Shown in pieces: positions 33,078-41,752 of a DNA stretch of 64,000 nt (its first letter is position 1; each line of letters starts with the position of its first letter). A program made the translations under genes and the position numbers. Under the pieces are notes generated by a model. That model saw only the letters and a program-made list of their open reading frames with translations, did no database searches and had not been told where the DNA came from. This DNA comes from Adiantum capillus-veneris (taxonomy: Eukaryota > Streptophyta > Polypodiopsida > Polypodiales > Pteridaceae), in NCBI GenBank assembly GCA_014529385.2, contig CM043969.1, positions 11,866,648 through 11,930,647 on the forward strand, given 5' to 3'.

Positions 33078-33420
33078 AGGATCCCTGTAACCTGTCGAGT
33101 ATATCATCAATCCTAGGGATCGGAAATCTGTTCTTGATGGTGATTTTGTTGAAAGCTCTATAATCGATGCACATTCTTCAAGATCCATCTTTCTTCAAAT
33201 CCAACAACAGTGGAGAGAAATACGGTGAAGTACTACGTTGGACAAGACCCTTTTCCAAGAGGTCTTTCACTGGGTTCATAATCGCTTTATTTTGTGCTCC
33301 GCTCACACGGCGGTAAGGTGGCCGGTTCGGTGGCATGCTTCCAGGTATCAGATCAATGGTTTGATCTTCAGGCCCTCTAAAAAGCAATCAGCATGAGTGT
33401 GGAGAAAAAAAATCTTGGCA
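33078..33420 (-). pseudogene. RT of G1, 5' part (cut by G2)
   Basis: The minus strand reads FRGPEDQTIDLIPGSMPPNR, VLVQRSTSPYFSPLLLDLKK-type fingers and ends near LQGSL at the cut. Together with 19862-19495 it covers the whole RT. One frameshift near 33180 is present. Confidence 0.88.
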
Positions 33421-33604
33421 TTCTTTTCTTCAGGTCAAAACATATTCAACCTTTATCCATCGTTCAATTCTCTCCCAAATGAGGAAAGAAATTGAAGTTC
33501 ATCAAGTACAATCTCTGAGCTCTTCATTTGTCAAAGTCACTTTCTCGGCCCGGTAGTCAACCACGGCGTAGTTCTGGTGGTACCAAGGGATTCCGAGTAG
33601 AACG

Positions 33605-34128
33605 TCACTCGCGTGCCCTGAACACCCCTGTCATTGCAAACGAAGTTTGCCAATGCTCGGTGTAATGGCAATATCCCATCCGGGTGCCAGTCGAACTACC
33701 TCCACCTGTGGCGTCAGTCTGTCGGGCGTAATTCCAAATCGAGCCGCCAATTCCAAGTGAAAAGAAGTTGGCCTTGGCTCCTTCAAAAGAGCTTCTTGTT
33801 CCTTCACTTTGTCCCAAAAGCGGCAAAGTTTGTACTTTCATTCATTAGATTCGGTGCAGATCCCACGCCATGTGGTATCAGTTATGCTTTTCTATTTGCC
33901 TTTTCTGCCACGTTCCTCAGCTGCTCTCGAACTCTCAAGCCTGTCGTCGTCTTTATCATTCTGTTCTTTCTGTGCCTTTTTAGGGCACTTCGCGGAGATA
34001 TGTCCCTGTTTCCTGCATCCAAAGCACTTCCCCTCTCTAATGAAGCGAGCTCTCTCCTCAGGAGTAAGCTTGGGTCGTGCATCCTTTTTTCTCTGGGTTG
34101 CTCTTTTTCTTTCTACTTTCATTCCCAA
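33605..34128 (-). pseudogene. Zinc knuckle and protease-region remnants of G1
   Basis: 34128-33892 holds GKCFGCRKQGHISAKCPKK (CX2CX4HX4C). 33841-33605 covers the degenerate protease region in the same state as in G2, including the lost active-site loop. The shared damage means that both descend from a lineage already lacking it, or that frames hide it. Confidence 0.78.
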
Positions 34129-34261
34129 AAGTCTATTCGGCTCGTTGTGTCATGGCCTCATCTGTGGGGTAGGTCAAACTGCCATAGTGAATGGCAAAGC
34201 CCCGCTTCGCATGACTCATCAACTCCTAAATAGAAGTTGACTTCTGTTCCAAGCAATGATC

Positions 34262-35248
34262 TCAGATCTCTGTAGGTAGACCCAAGGTAAACCGCTCAAT
34301 CTGTTCTCTGAACGAGATCTTCTTGAATGAAGAGGCAGGTAGATAAGAGCTCCAGAATCTTTCACAGTAAGCATTGATTGTATCTTTCTTGGTCATCCGA
34401 AGATGGTTCCAAGCAACTCGTATGTCTCGTTCATATTCTTGCGTCAACCAAGAAGAAATAAAAACCTTTTTAAATTTCAGCCATTTAACTGGCGCAGTCT
34501 TGTTTAAAAGAAGCATGGACCACCAAGTACGAGCATTCCCTTTAAGGTAAGAGGTAGCTCTCCGAATCTTGGAGTGCTCTGAATAGCGTCCTATTGCGAA
34601 AGCAATGTCAAACTGCTGTATAAAAGACAAAGCCTTCGAAGCATCTGAGTATCCTGAAAAAGTATCAAACTTGATCGAGTGGCCACCTTCCTTAAACTCT
34701 CGGACTTTCTTGCTTTTATCTTCGAGAAAGTCACACTGGTTAGCTTTGTAAAAATTCTTCTTGTTCGCATAAAAGTTTCCGTCATCGGAATCTGAGCTGT
34801 CTGTAGACGAGTCCTCGGTAGAACCGTCAGTGTTTCGGCGAGATTTAGCCTTCTTTGCCTTTTTCTTGCCCTTTTCGAAGCTTTGTTTCTTGCTTCGCTT
34901 TTTACCTTTTCTGTCTTCTTCGCTCGAATCTGAAGAGCTAGAAGAACTGTTAGAAGAAGAAGAAGAAGAACTCGATACTCCTTCAAATGGAACACGCTTC
35001 TTCTGTTTCTTTGCCTTATCAAAAGTTGATTGACGACCCAAATATCCCGGGAAGTCAGTGCTTTTCTTATGCTTTTTGCCGTGCTTTTTGGCTTTCTTTT
35101 GCGCGTCAAAAAGCTGGGCGATCTGTGCATCAACCACCTCTTCTAATTCCTTCTCTGAATATTTCTTGTGAGCAAAAGGTTTCTTGAGAGTGGGTGTAGT
35201 GGTTTTCTGCCACTGCTCCTGCACTTCTTGAAAAGAAGTCTCGCTCAT
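34262..35248 (-). pseudogene. gag of G1 (328 codons, N-terminus shifted)
   Basis: The capsid-like domain is as in G2 (KFDTFSGYSDASKALSFIQQFDIAF, NARTWWSMLLL, FWSSYLPASSF). The N-terminal part (35450-35250) is in another frame, after a shift near 35270. Between FDKAKK and the DSSTD repeat it has an extra segment of about 60 residues, rich in Ser and then Lys (34843-35020), that G2 lacks. The natural start is the ATG near 35438. Confidence 0.85.
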
Positions 35249-35494
35249 ATATTTTGCAAATTTTGGGTCCTTCGCGCACCATCTTCATTGCATCACCGAT
35301 CAACTGGCGACACTCCATCTCTCGCCGCTCCGCCCGAGTAGGCCGAGGCGGGCCATACTCTCTGCCGGAATCTTTGTTGTGATCCGTGCCCGCATCTCCA
35401 GATGCAGAGGGAGTCGACTGATCCTTGCGTGAAGCCATAGGTGCCGCGGAAAAAAATTGGGGATCGGATTTCTTGTAGAAGAGAAATTGGCCGT

Positions 35495-35506
35495 GCTCTG
35501 ATACCA
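35495..35506 (-). promoter_or_regulatory. Primer binding site of G1
   Basis: GCTCTGATACCA, the reverse complement of TGGTATCAGAGC, one nt from the LTR. Confidence 0.92.
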
Positions 35507-35507
35507 C

Positions 35508-36149
35508 TGTAACAGACTTGGACACTCCAAGTCAAGAATCAATCACGACAACACCAAATAACCACTTCAAAACAATTCACAGATCACAAATGATTTGCAC
35601 TGGCCCGGCGGAGTTCCGTGCCTAGAGATATTGGCGCCAAAGACTGGCGCCCCTTTCGGTATTTCTTTTTATATTAATCAGATCGAAGTACAAGAGAGTG
35701 GCTAGGGTTTCACTCTCAGACTCTGCATCCAAATGCTCTAAGAAGTGAAGCCCTCACCACTTATTTAAAGGTTACAAGGGATGCCCAAAAGCAGAGCCCC
35801 AAAAGCTTCAAAATCAAAAGCTCTGAAAGGCAAAAGCATGTGCCCTTTCTCTCTCTCTGAGAGTCCCAAAGAAAAAGCAAAAGACTTTTTCTCTCTTTCT
35901 CTTGCTATTTGCGTAGAAAAAGCAAGAAAAGCTGCTAGCGCAAATTCCGCCGCAAATCACGGAAATCCGTACTGCTGCTACCAGGTGGCACCCCGGGAAG
36001 AATTAGGGTTTGCTGAATTAGGGTTTCAGCCTGAAATTAGGGTTTGCTGCAAATTAGGGTTTCTGGCAGATTTTAGGGTTTGCAGGAATTTTAGGGTTTC
36101 AGCCAGAAATTAGGGTTTCTGCTGTCGGCCACGTCATCACTTTGTGACA
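35508..36149 (-). repeat. 5' LTR of G1 (642 bp)
   Basis: The + strand reads TGTAACAGACTT to CTTTGTGACA. It has seven TTAGGG-type motifs at about 36002-36120, against six in the 3' LTR. The TTATTTAAAGG box near 35761 may be the TATA region of the minus-strand promoter. Confidence 0.95.
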
Positions 36150-37482
36150 GTTTTACTTGCCTTTGTTATCGTGGCCTCGGTTGTGCTTGCAGTCCCTCAT
36201 GTCCAATATTCTAGAGCATTTTTGGCGGACCTCGTCTACCAAGAAGAGTCTTCGGCTTCTTTCTATGGATAAGTTGTGTTCTCCCAAGCGGCTTGGAGGG
36301 TTAAATATTTTGGACTTGCGACGTCATCTTTTGGCTTGTAAAGCTATGTTGTTGCCAGTTTTGGTGGAGTAGCAGCAACCCTGGGCTCTCATGGTCACAC
36401 ATTTGTGTACGCACATTGTCACCCCAGCTTTTGGTCATTGGCAACCGACTTATTGGGAGGATGTTTTTGGGAAGCTTGAAGGACACATTCCTGTATGTCT
36501 CTTTATCTCTTCTCTCATCGTTGATTGGAAGGTTGTCACTTCGCATTTGGCTTGGAATGGTCGACAATCCGATGTGGATAACTCTCTTCGTTCGGAGAGT
36601 TTGTATTGGAGCAGGGCCTTCGCTTCGACTTTGGTTCAACGGTCTCCTAGCCAAGCATATTTTCTTTCCCAAAAAGGAATCTGCTAGGTGCATCAGGTGC
36701 TTGATGACTTGGGTTCTATTCTTTCGTTCGTTGATGCAGTGTCCCGCTTTCGGTTGGGTCCTCACTGTTCTCCTCTCTAGCGGGAAATTCAAAGGATGCT
36801 TGCTGATCACTCACCCATTCCTCCTTTGGATGTGGACTCTCGCTTCTTTGATTGGAATCTGGCTACTACTAGATTGGACTGCATCTCAACTGGCAGTGTA
36901 TATGCCATCCTTCAGTCTGATATATGGATTGTGCATCATGGTAATCAGTTGTGGTTGCTTTCCAAGTCATCCTTGTGGTGGCAACGCACGTTATCTTGCA
37001 TCTGGCAGAGTCATCTGCCTTTGAAGGAATGTGTTTTCCTTTGGCGTTGCTTGGTGGGAGCTCTACCTGTTGGCAGTGTGTTACATGCTCGGCATATTGC
37101 GCCTTCCCACTGTCCCAGATGCCTTGAAGCTGAGGAGACTGTGCCACACTTGCTATGGCATTGTTGCCACTCCAGAGCCTTCATTCGGCAAGTGTCGACT
37201 GCTCTTCGGCTGCGTTTTCCTTCTGGCTCTTTTCACAGACGCTTTTGGCTTTTCGGGGTGCTCCAGTCACCACATTCTCAGTTTGCGGTGTTCTTCACCA
37301 GGGTCAGATTTTTTTGGACTCTGTGGGCCATCTGGCACCATAGAAACTCCTTCATGTTCCACGACACTTATGTTGACCCCTTCCCCTATTTCAAATTATC
37401 TCTTGGCCAAACACTACATTTTGCTTATGTCGTTGGAGACATCACTCTTGATGCCTACAGGATTCACTTTGACTGCTTCTAG
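36150..37482 (+). pseudogene. LINE N1 ORF2, C-terminal piece with zf-RVT
   Basis: After the G1 insertion the LINE continues: SLMSNILEHF.WRT, then SPKRLGGLNILDLRRHLLACKAMLL (the GGLG motif region), then LPLKECVFLWRCLVGALPVG and CPRCLEAEETVPHLLWHC (zf-RVT C..C...H...C) near 37110-37160. It ends FFWTLWAIWHHRNSFMFHD and a stop at 37482. Several stops and shifts are present between 36370 and 36800. Confidence 0.85.
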
Positions 37483-37591
37483 CTTTCGGAGCCTCATAGT
37501 GCTCTGTTCTTTGTATCCCTTTCTTTTTGTGGGTTTTCCTCACTTTGAGGTTTCCCACTTGTAAAGTAATCAAAGCAGATTTACAAAAAAA

Positions 37592-37606
37592 GTGTGCAAC
37601 TATGAC
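37592..37606 (+). repeat. Right target-site duplication of LINE N1
   Basis: GTGTGCAACTATGAC, paired with 15578-15592. It directly follows the A-rich tail. Confidence 0.85.
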
Positions 37607-38110
37607 CTGCTTGATCATGCACGTACTTCTAGAGGCTCACGAGGGTGCCATAGGCTAGGTCCTAAGCTAAAATTGACGCTAGACTGTAGCAAAAGCTTGT
37701 CCACGTAGCGCAAGTGAAGTGTGCACGTGACAACAACTGTAAAAAAGCAGACTCAAATACGTTTTCTAAATTGCACTCTCCAGGGTCCAACATGTTATAT
37801 ATCTTGTTCTATGTGTGTAAGAAAATCATCCACAATGTACATTGTCACTATCGAATTGTCAGCACTGAGTTCCTTTTGTGCTAAAACATAATATTACTGC
37901 CTGTCACCATCACTTCCTGAGCGTGTTAACTTCTTGCTAACCTGTGAGAGGGAAACCCCATCGCACAAGTAAATATATAGTAAAGCTTGTAAGATCTGCA
38001 GTACTATATAGTCCAAGAAATAGAGTATCCTTGTGACTGGCCCTCAAAGACCAATAAAAGAAGCCCTTTGGGTGCTAGCGAAGGCAGAAGACGAAGTAGT
38101 ATCGATAGCC
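37607..38110. other. Unassigned sequence between N1 and LINE copy T1
   Basis: This is the pre-insertion sequence to the right of N1. I recognise no gene or element in it. Confidence 0.5.
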
Positions 38111-38111
38111 A

Positions 38112-38614
38112 ATGTATCATGGCTTGGGAGAAATCCTGAGGTTCTCACTCAACCATTACACCACACACATTGCCCCAAACTACAAATCTCTCTTCTTCTC
38201 CAAACGCGGTAACCGAACCCATCCCTACATCGTTGAGCCCATCCCATTGAGTGCGATCCGCACCATTGCCTCCATTCCTCTTAGCTCCCATTCTCTACGC
38301 TGCGAGACAGGACGTTGGGGCACTGGCGAGGAGTCTCATCGACTTTGCACCTTATGTCCTCGTCAAGTGCGAGAGAGTGAGTACCACACATTACTTGAGT
38401 GCTCAGCTTTTGACCACATTAGGTCCTCTTTTCCCCATATATTCAGCCATGAGCTCTCCCTACATACCTTCCTCTCCCAACCACGATGTGGACTCTCTAT
38501 TGTGACGCTCATTTCAACCATTTTTGAGCATCGAGAGTCACTTATGACCTCCACTCACACCACGTGACATGTTCATTTGGTCCCATAGGTCATATTTGAC
38601 CTCCGAGGACGATA

Positions 38615-38679
<65 letters not shown>
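38112..38679 (+). mobile_element. 5'-truncated copy T1 of the (TC)n-tailed LINE family
   Basis: A 152-codon frame (38112-38567) encodes the ORF2 C-terminus: HRLCTLCPRQVRESEYHTLLEC is the CX2C...HX4C zinc motif in the same place as MCKLCGMEPETELHYICHC in N2. It is followed by a 3' end with the same 31-nt stem-loop (38580-38610) and a (CT)n tail (38621-38679). It is a short, dead copy cut at the 5' side as is usual for LINEs. Confidence 0.82.
38580..38610 (+). ncRNA. 3'-terminal stem-loop of LINE copy T1
   Basis: The outer arms are GTCC/GGAC and the inner arms GGTCA/TGACC. The same 31-nt layout occurs in N2 and T2 with compensatory changes. Confidence 0.6.
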
Positions 38680-38691
<12 letters not shown>

Positions 38692-38698
38692 ACACACA
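38621..38698 (+). repeat. Compound microsatellite (CT)n(CG)n(CA)n
   Basis: (CT)n 38621-38679, CG repeats 38680-38690, CA repeats 38691-38698. Confidence 0.97.
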
Positions 38699-40040
38699 TT
38701 CTGAAGGAAGGTTGTGGATTTACACACGGAAGTGTCATTGGTGAGAAAATTCACAAAGAAAGAAGCTATGCATTAGGGTAGTGAGGGATAGCCATGGGTG
38801 CACTCCCGTTCCTGTTTCCATGGTAGGGTATGAGCTCGAGGACATGTTGCCATGCTTCAAGGTTTGTTGAGGGAAAGGCACCAACTAATTGTTGTGACAG
38901 AGTGGAAGGTCAACAAATGTCTCCAAAGACTCGGAGAGTCATACTATGCCTCTAATTGGCACTTAGGAAAGAGGGGCATAGGGAGACTATGACTATGTCC
39001 TTGCAGGTTGACAAGATGCCAAGCATGAGCTTGACCTCCACACTAGCAAACAATGTCTCATTATAAGTAAACAATTCTTGCTATTGTAAGATGAGAGCTT
39101 TGTAAACAGATATCAATCTAGGATATAGATTAATTTTCCTCAGCTTTAACATTAGTAGATCCCTTATCTTCTAAGAGGTTTCCTTCACGTGCATCTCTTT
39201 GAGAGCCTTGCATATTGCGTTTGCCATAATCTATAGAATGTAATCTTTACATTGGAATTTCTACTATGACCTCCGATTCTTGTAAATTTAGGATTTAAAG
39301 TGATTGGGCCACTCCTAGAGTTTGGGATGATGTAATATCACACTATTCATGATTTTTTTTGTCATGCTTTGGGTTTTCTCCATTAAGTTTGGAAGGCTCG
39401 ACACTAAACCGGCTCACAATTTTGAGTATGGCAAAAAAAGGTTTTGGGATGATGTAATATCACACTATTCATGATTTTTTTGTCATGCTTTGGGTTCTCG
39501 GCATTAAGTTTGGAAGGCTCGACATGCAACCCGCTCACAATTTTGAGTATGGCAAAAAAAAGTTTGGAAGGCTTGATTTGGTTGTAGTGTTGAGCTAGTT
39601 GGAAAAGACTTTTGCATCTCTTGCCAAGTCCCCTTTGCTGCAAAGAAGGGTTTTCACATTTTAAAAGTATTTTTCTCCTTTTGCCCATTTATGGTGAGCT
39701 TTACCATGAGGTGAAACTTCTTATGGGCAGGCGTAGTGATTTTATCACTTGTCAATTTTGCTCTCCTATCTCCTACCACTCTTAAAGAATCCTCCCTAGT
39801 CCCCCTACGTCCCTTCCTCTCCTGTCCCCTAACCTGGCTGCTTTTCTCAAGCAGTGCCTTGCAGCCAGCAGGCTTGCACCACCTGACATGCACCGTGTTG
39901 CACACTGCAAGAGCAACCTACTCACAACGGTCTCCCTCGGCACAGACAGCAGCTTATCGACCTTATACCTTCACCTCTTGCTCAAACAACACCCTCGTGC
40001 CATCTCACCAATGAGTCACCATGATCTTGTAGCGTTTCTG

Positions 40041-40042
<2 letters not shown>
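38699..40042. other. Intergenic sequence with one tandem duplication
   Basis: No gene recognised. Bases 39700-40020 have several short frames without motifs. A 122-bp duplication lies at 39321-39563. Confidence 0.6.
39321..39563 (+). repeat. 122-bp tandem duplication
   Basis: TTTGGGATGATGTAATATCA starts at 39321 and 39443. The units end in a GTATGGCAAAAAAA motif and differ at only a handful of positions. Confidence 0.92.

Positions 40043-40108
<66 letters not shown>
40043..40108 (+). repeat. (TC)n tract at the 5' end of LINE N2
   Basis: 66 bp of uninterrupted TC immediately upstream of the N2 5' UTR. Confidence 0.97.
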
Positions 40109-40111
<3 letters not shown>

Positions 40112-40118
40112 GCATCTC

Positions 40119-40218
40119 CTACGTGAGCAGCCTGTCAACACCTTTCTCTCTCTCTCTCTCGCGGAGCAGGTCCTACGCGAGCAGGTCTCCTACGCGGGTA
40201 GCTTCACTACGCGAGCAG
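40119..40218 (+). repeat. Four iterated CTACGYGAGCAG units in the N2 5' UTR
   Basis: Units lie at 40119-40130, 40173-40184, 40190-40201 (diverged) and 40207-40218. Short iterated 5' UTR units are common in LINE promoters; function here is inferred only. Confidence 0.7.
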
Positions 40219-40355
40219 GGCTCTTTCTCTGCGCGCGAACTGAAGGCTGAAGGTAGCGGGCTGCTCTCCCCTTGTCTCTGTGTGCGAACTGAAGGTTGAA
40301 GTGTGCGAACTGCTGCTGCTGCTGTTGATGGCGCAGAGGGCTGTTCTCCAGCAGG

Positions 40356-41749
40356 TTGGGAGCAGGAAGCTCTCTCCGTGAGCAGGTCTCAGGGCAGCAG
40401 GGCAGCGAGCAGACCCTTCTCTCTCTCTGCAGCAGCAGCGGGCGCAGGGTGAGCAGTAACGCCAAGGAAGTCTCTCTTTATCTCTCCACCCCGAAGGGTT
40501 GCCGAATTTGGGCGCCACCACAGCTACAGACAGGCGTTGCCTTTGCCGAAGATTCCATAGGTAGCAGGGGTCGCCACATTTGTGGCTCGGGTTTGATGGA
40601 TCCGCTTACCGAAGCGGAAGGGCCGGGTGTAGATAGCTACACCACCCCAAAAAAAACAAGAGCTACATTTAAACGGAGAAATAGAGATACTGTACTATCA
40701 CTAGGATCCTTACAAGTTGGGAAAACCTCCAGGATACTTGATGAGCTAATGATGGAGAAGGTCCAGTTAATGCTCAAATCAGAGCTAAACTATATGAGGG
40801 ATGACATCAAGAAGGAAATGCACACGAGCGCTGAGAGCTACAGGAACTCCATGTATGGAGACATGATGAGAGAACTAAGGAGAGAGATCCGGGGGATGAG
40901 GAAATTCAGGAATTAAAAGCGGAATTACAAAACCTAATCAAGGTCGAAGTAAATGTAAGAGAATGCGTTATGCAAAAGAAACTCGATGAGGCAGTAGCAA
41001 GTTTTGAAGCATGGAGAACAAATATGGAAAAGCACATCGGGGAAAAAGATGCAATAATCGAGGAGCTAAAAGGAGAACTTGTGGCTTGCAAATCTGCAAC
41101 TAATGAGAAGGGAGACGACCAACCTTCGGTGCTGAAGGAGCTCGAGGACATGAAGGATCAGATGAAAGCTCTACGGGAAGGAGATGAACAGAAATCGAAA
41201 ACGGCATCTTCATGGGCGGAACGTCTTTTTAAGACACAAGAAAAGGTTGATGAAGCAGAGAAATGGATTGAGGATGCAAACAAAGGGAAGGCCCAGATGC
41301 CCGAGACCACACCTACCTCCCCCATTATTAATATGACCATTGAGGAAAAGCAGAAAAGGAAGAATCGGGCTCTGCATGTGCGGGTCACAGGAGTCAAAGA
41401 CAAAGAGAATGTAGATGAAGAAGTGAAGGAACTGCTACAACGCATGGGCATCACAGAGCCTACTCACACAAGTGCATGGAGAGTGGGCAAGAAAGGAATC
41501 GATGAGAAGGGAAACGTAAAGGATAGGGCACTTATTCTCCGCTTCCCGAATATAGAAATAAGGAAAGAATTTCTAAAGAAAAGGCCAACTCTTAAGAAAA
41601 CCGTTATTTTCCTGGGAGATGACCTTACATTGGCACAAGTGGCACATATGCAAGATTTGATGCCAGAGATCAGGGCAGCAAGAGAAAAGGGGAAAATCGC
41701 CTTTTCTAGAGGAGGGAAAGTAGTGGTTCCGGAAAAGCGCTCATCATGA
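40356..41749 (+). pseudogene. ORF1 of N2 (coiled coil, RRM-like and C-terminal domain)
   Basis: The first frame (40356-40916) gives a low-complexity N-terminus and a helical region (about ELMMEKVQLMLKSELNYMRD onward). One indel near 40900 moves the reading to the frame that ends at 41749. That part continues a long Glu/Lys-rich coiled coil (about 40925-41290), then an RRM-like fold (ALHVRVTGV ... ALILRFPNIEIRKEFL) and a final domain (VIFLGDDLTLAQVAHMQDLM ... ARKEGKIAFSRGGKVVV-like). This order matches the type-II ORF1p of vertebrate L1 (Transposase_22), unlike the CCHC ORF1 of plant L1 seen twice in this window. It ends TGA. Confidence 0.82.
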
Positions 41750-41752
41750 CGG
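41747..41752 (+). promoter_or_regulatory. UGA-CGG stop context between ORF1 and ORF2
   Basis: ORF1 ends TGA at 41747-41749 and CGG follows. ORF2 continues in the same frame. UGA followed by CGG is a known type-II leaky stop context in plant RNA viruses. An equal alternative is a CGA Arg codon changed to TGA by deamination. Confidence 0.4.

Larger units (their letters stand above)
16187..36149 (-). mobile_element. Chromovirus (Ty3/Gypsy) G1, split by G2
   Basis: G1 occupies 16187-19862 and 33078-36149 on the minus strand. The order is 5' LTR (36149-35508), primer site, gag, zinc knuckle, protease and RT start, then after the G2 insertion the rest of RT, RNase H, integrase and chromodomain, polypurine tract and 3' LTR (16823-16187). 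The two LTRs are about 95% identical by eye. The insertion sits in N1: left flank TAGTT (16182-16186) and right flank GTTTT (36150-36154), an imperfect duplication. All frames are broken in places, so it is inactive. Confidence 0.92.
15593..37591 (+). mobile_element. 5'-truncated LINE N1, outermost layer of the nest
   Basis: Its own segments are 15593-16186 and 36150-37591, about 2.0 kb in total. The rest is later insertion. It begins inside RT, as 5'-truncated LINE insertions do, and ends in ACAAAAAAA (37583-37591). It is flanked by a 15-bp target duplication with one mismatch. The encoded parts are the RT palm, thumb and the zf-RVT C-terminus of an L1-clade ORF2. Confidence 0.85.

Noticed and set aside
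39321-39563. Tandem units as a CRISPR or satellite array
   Set aside because: There are only two direct 122-bp units without spacers, which is a simple duplication.
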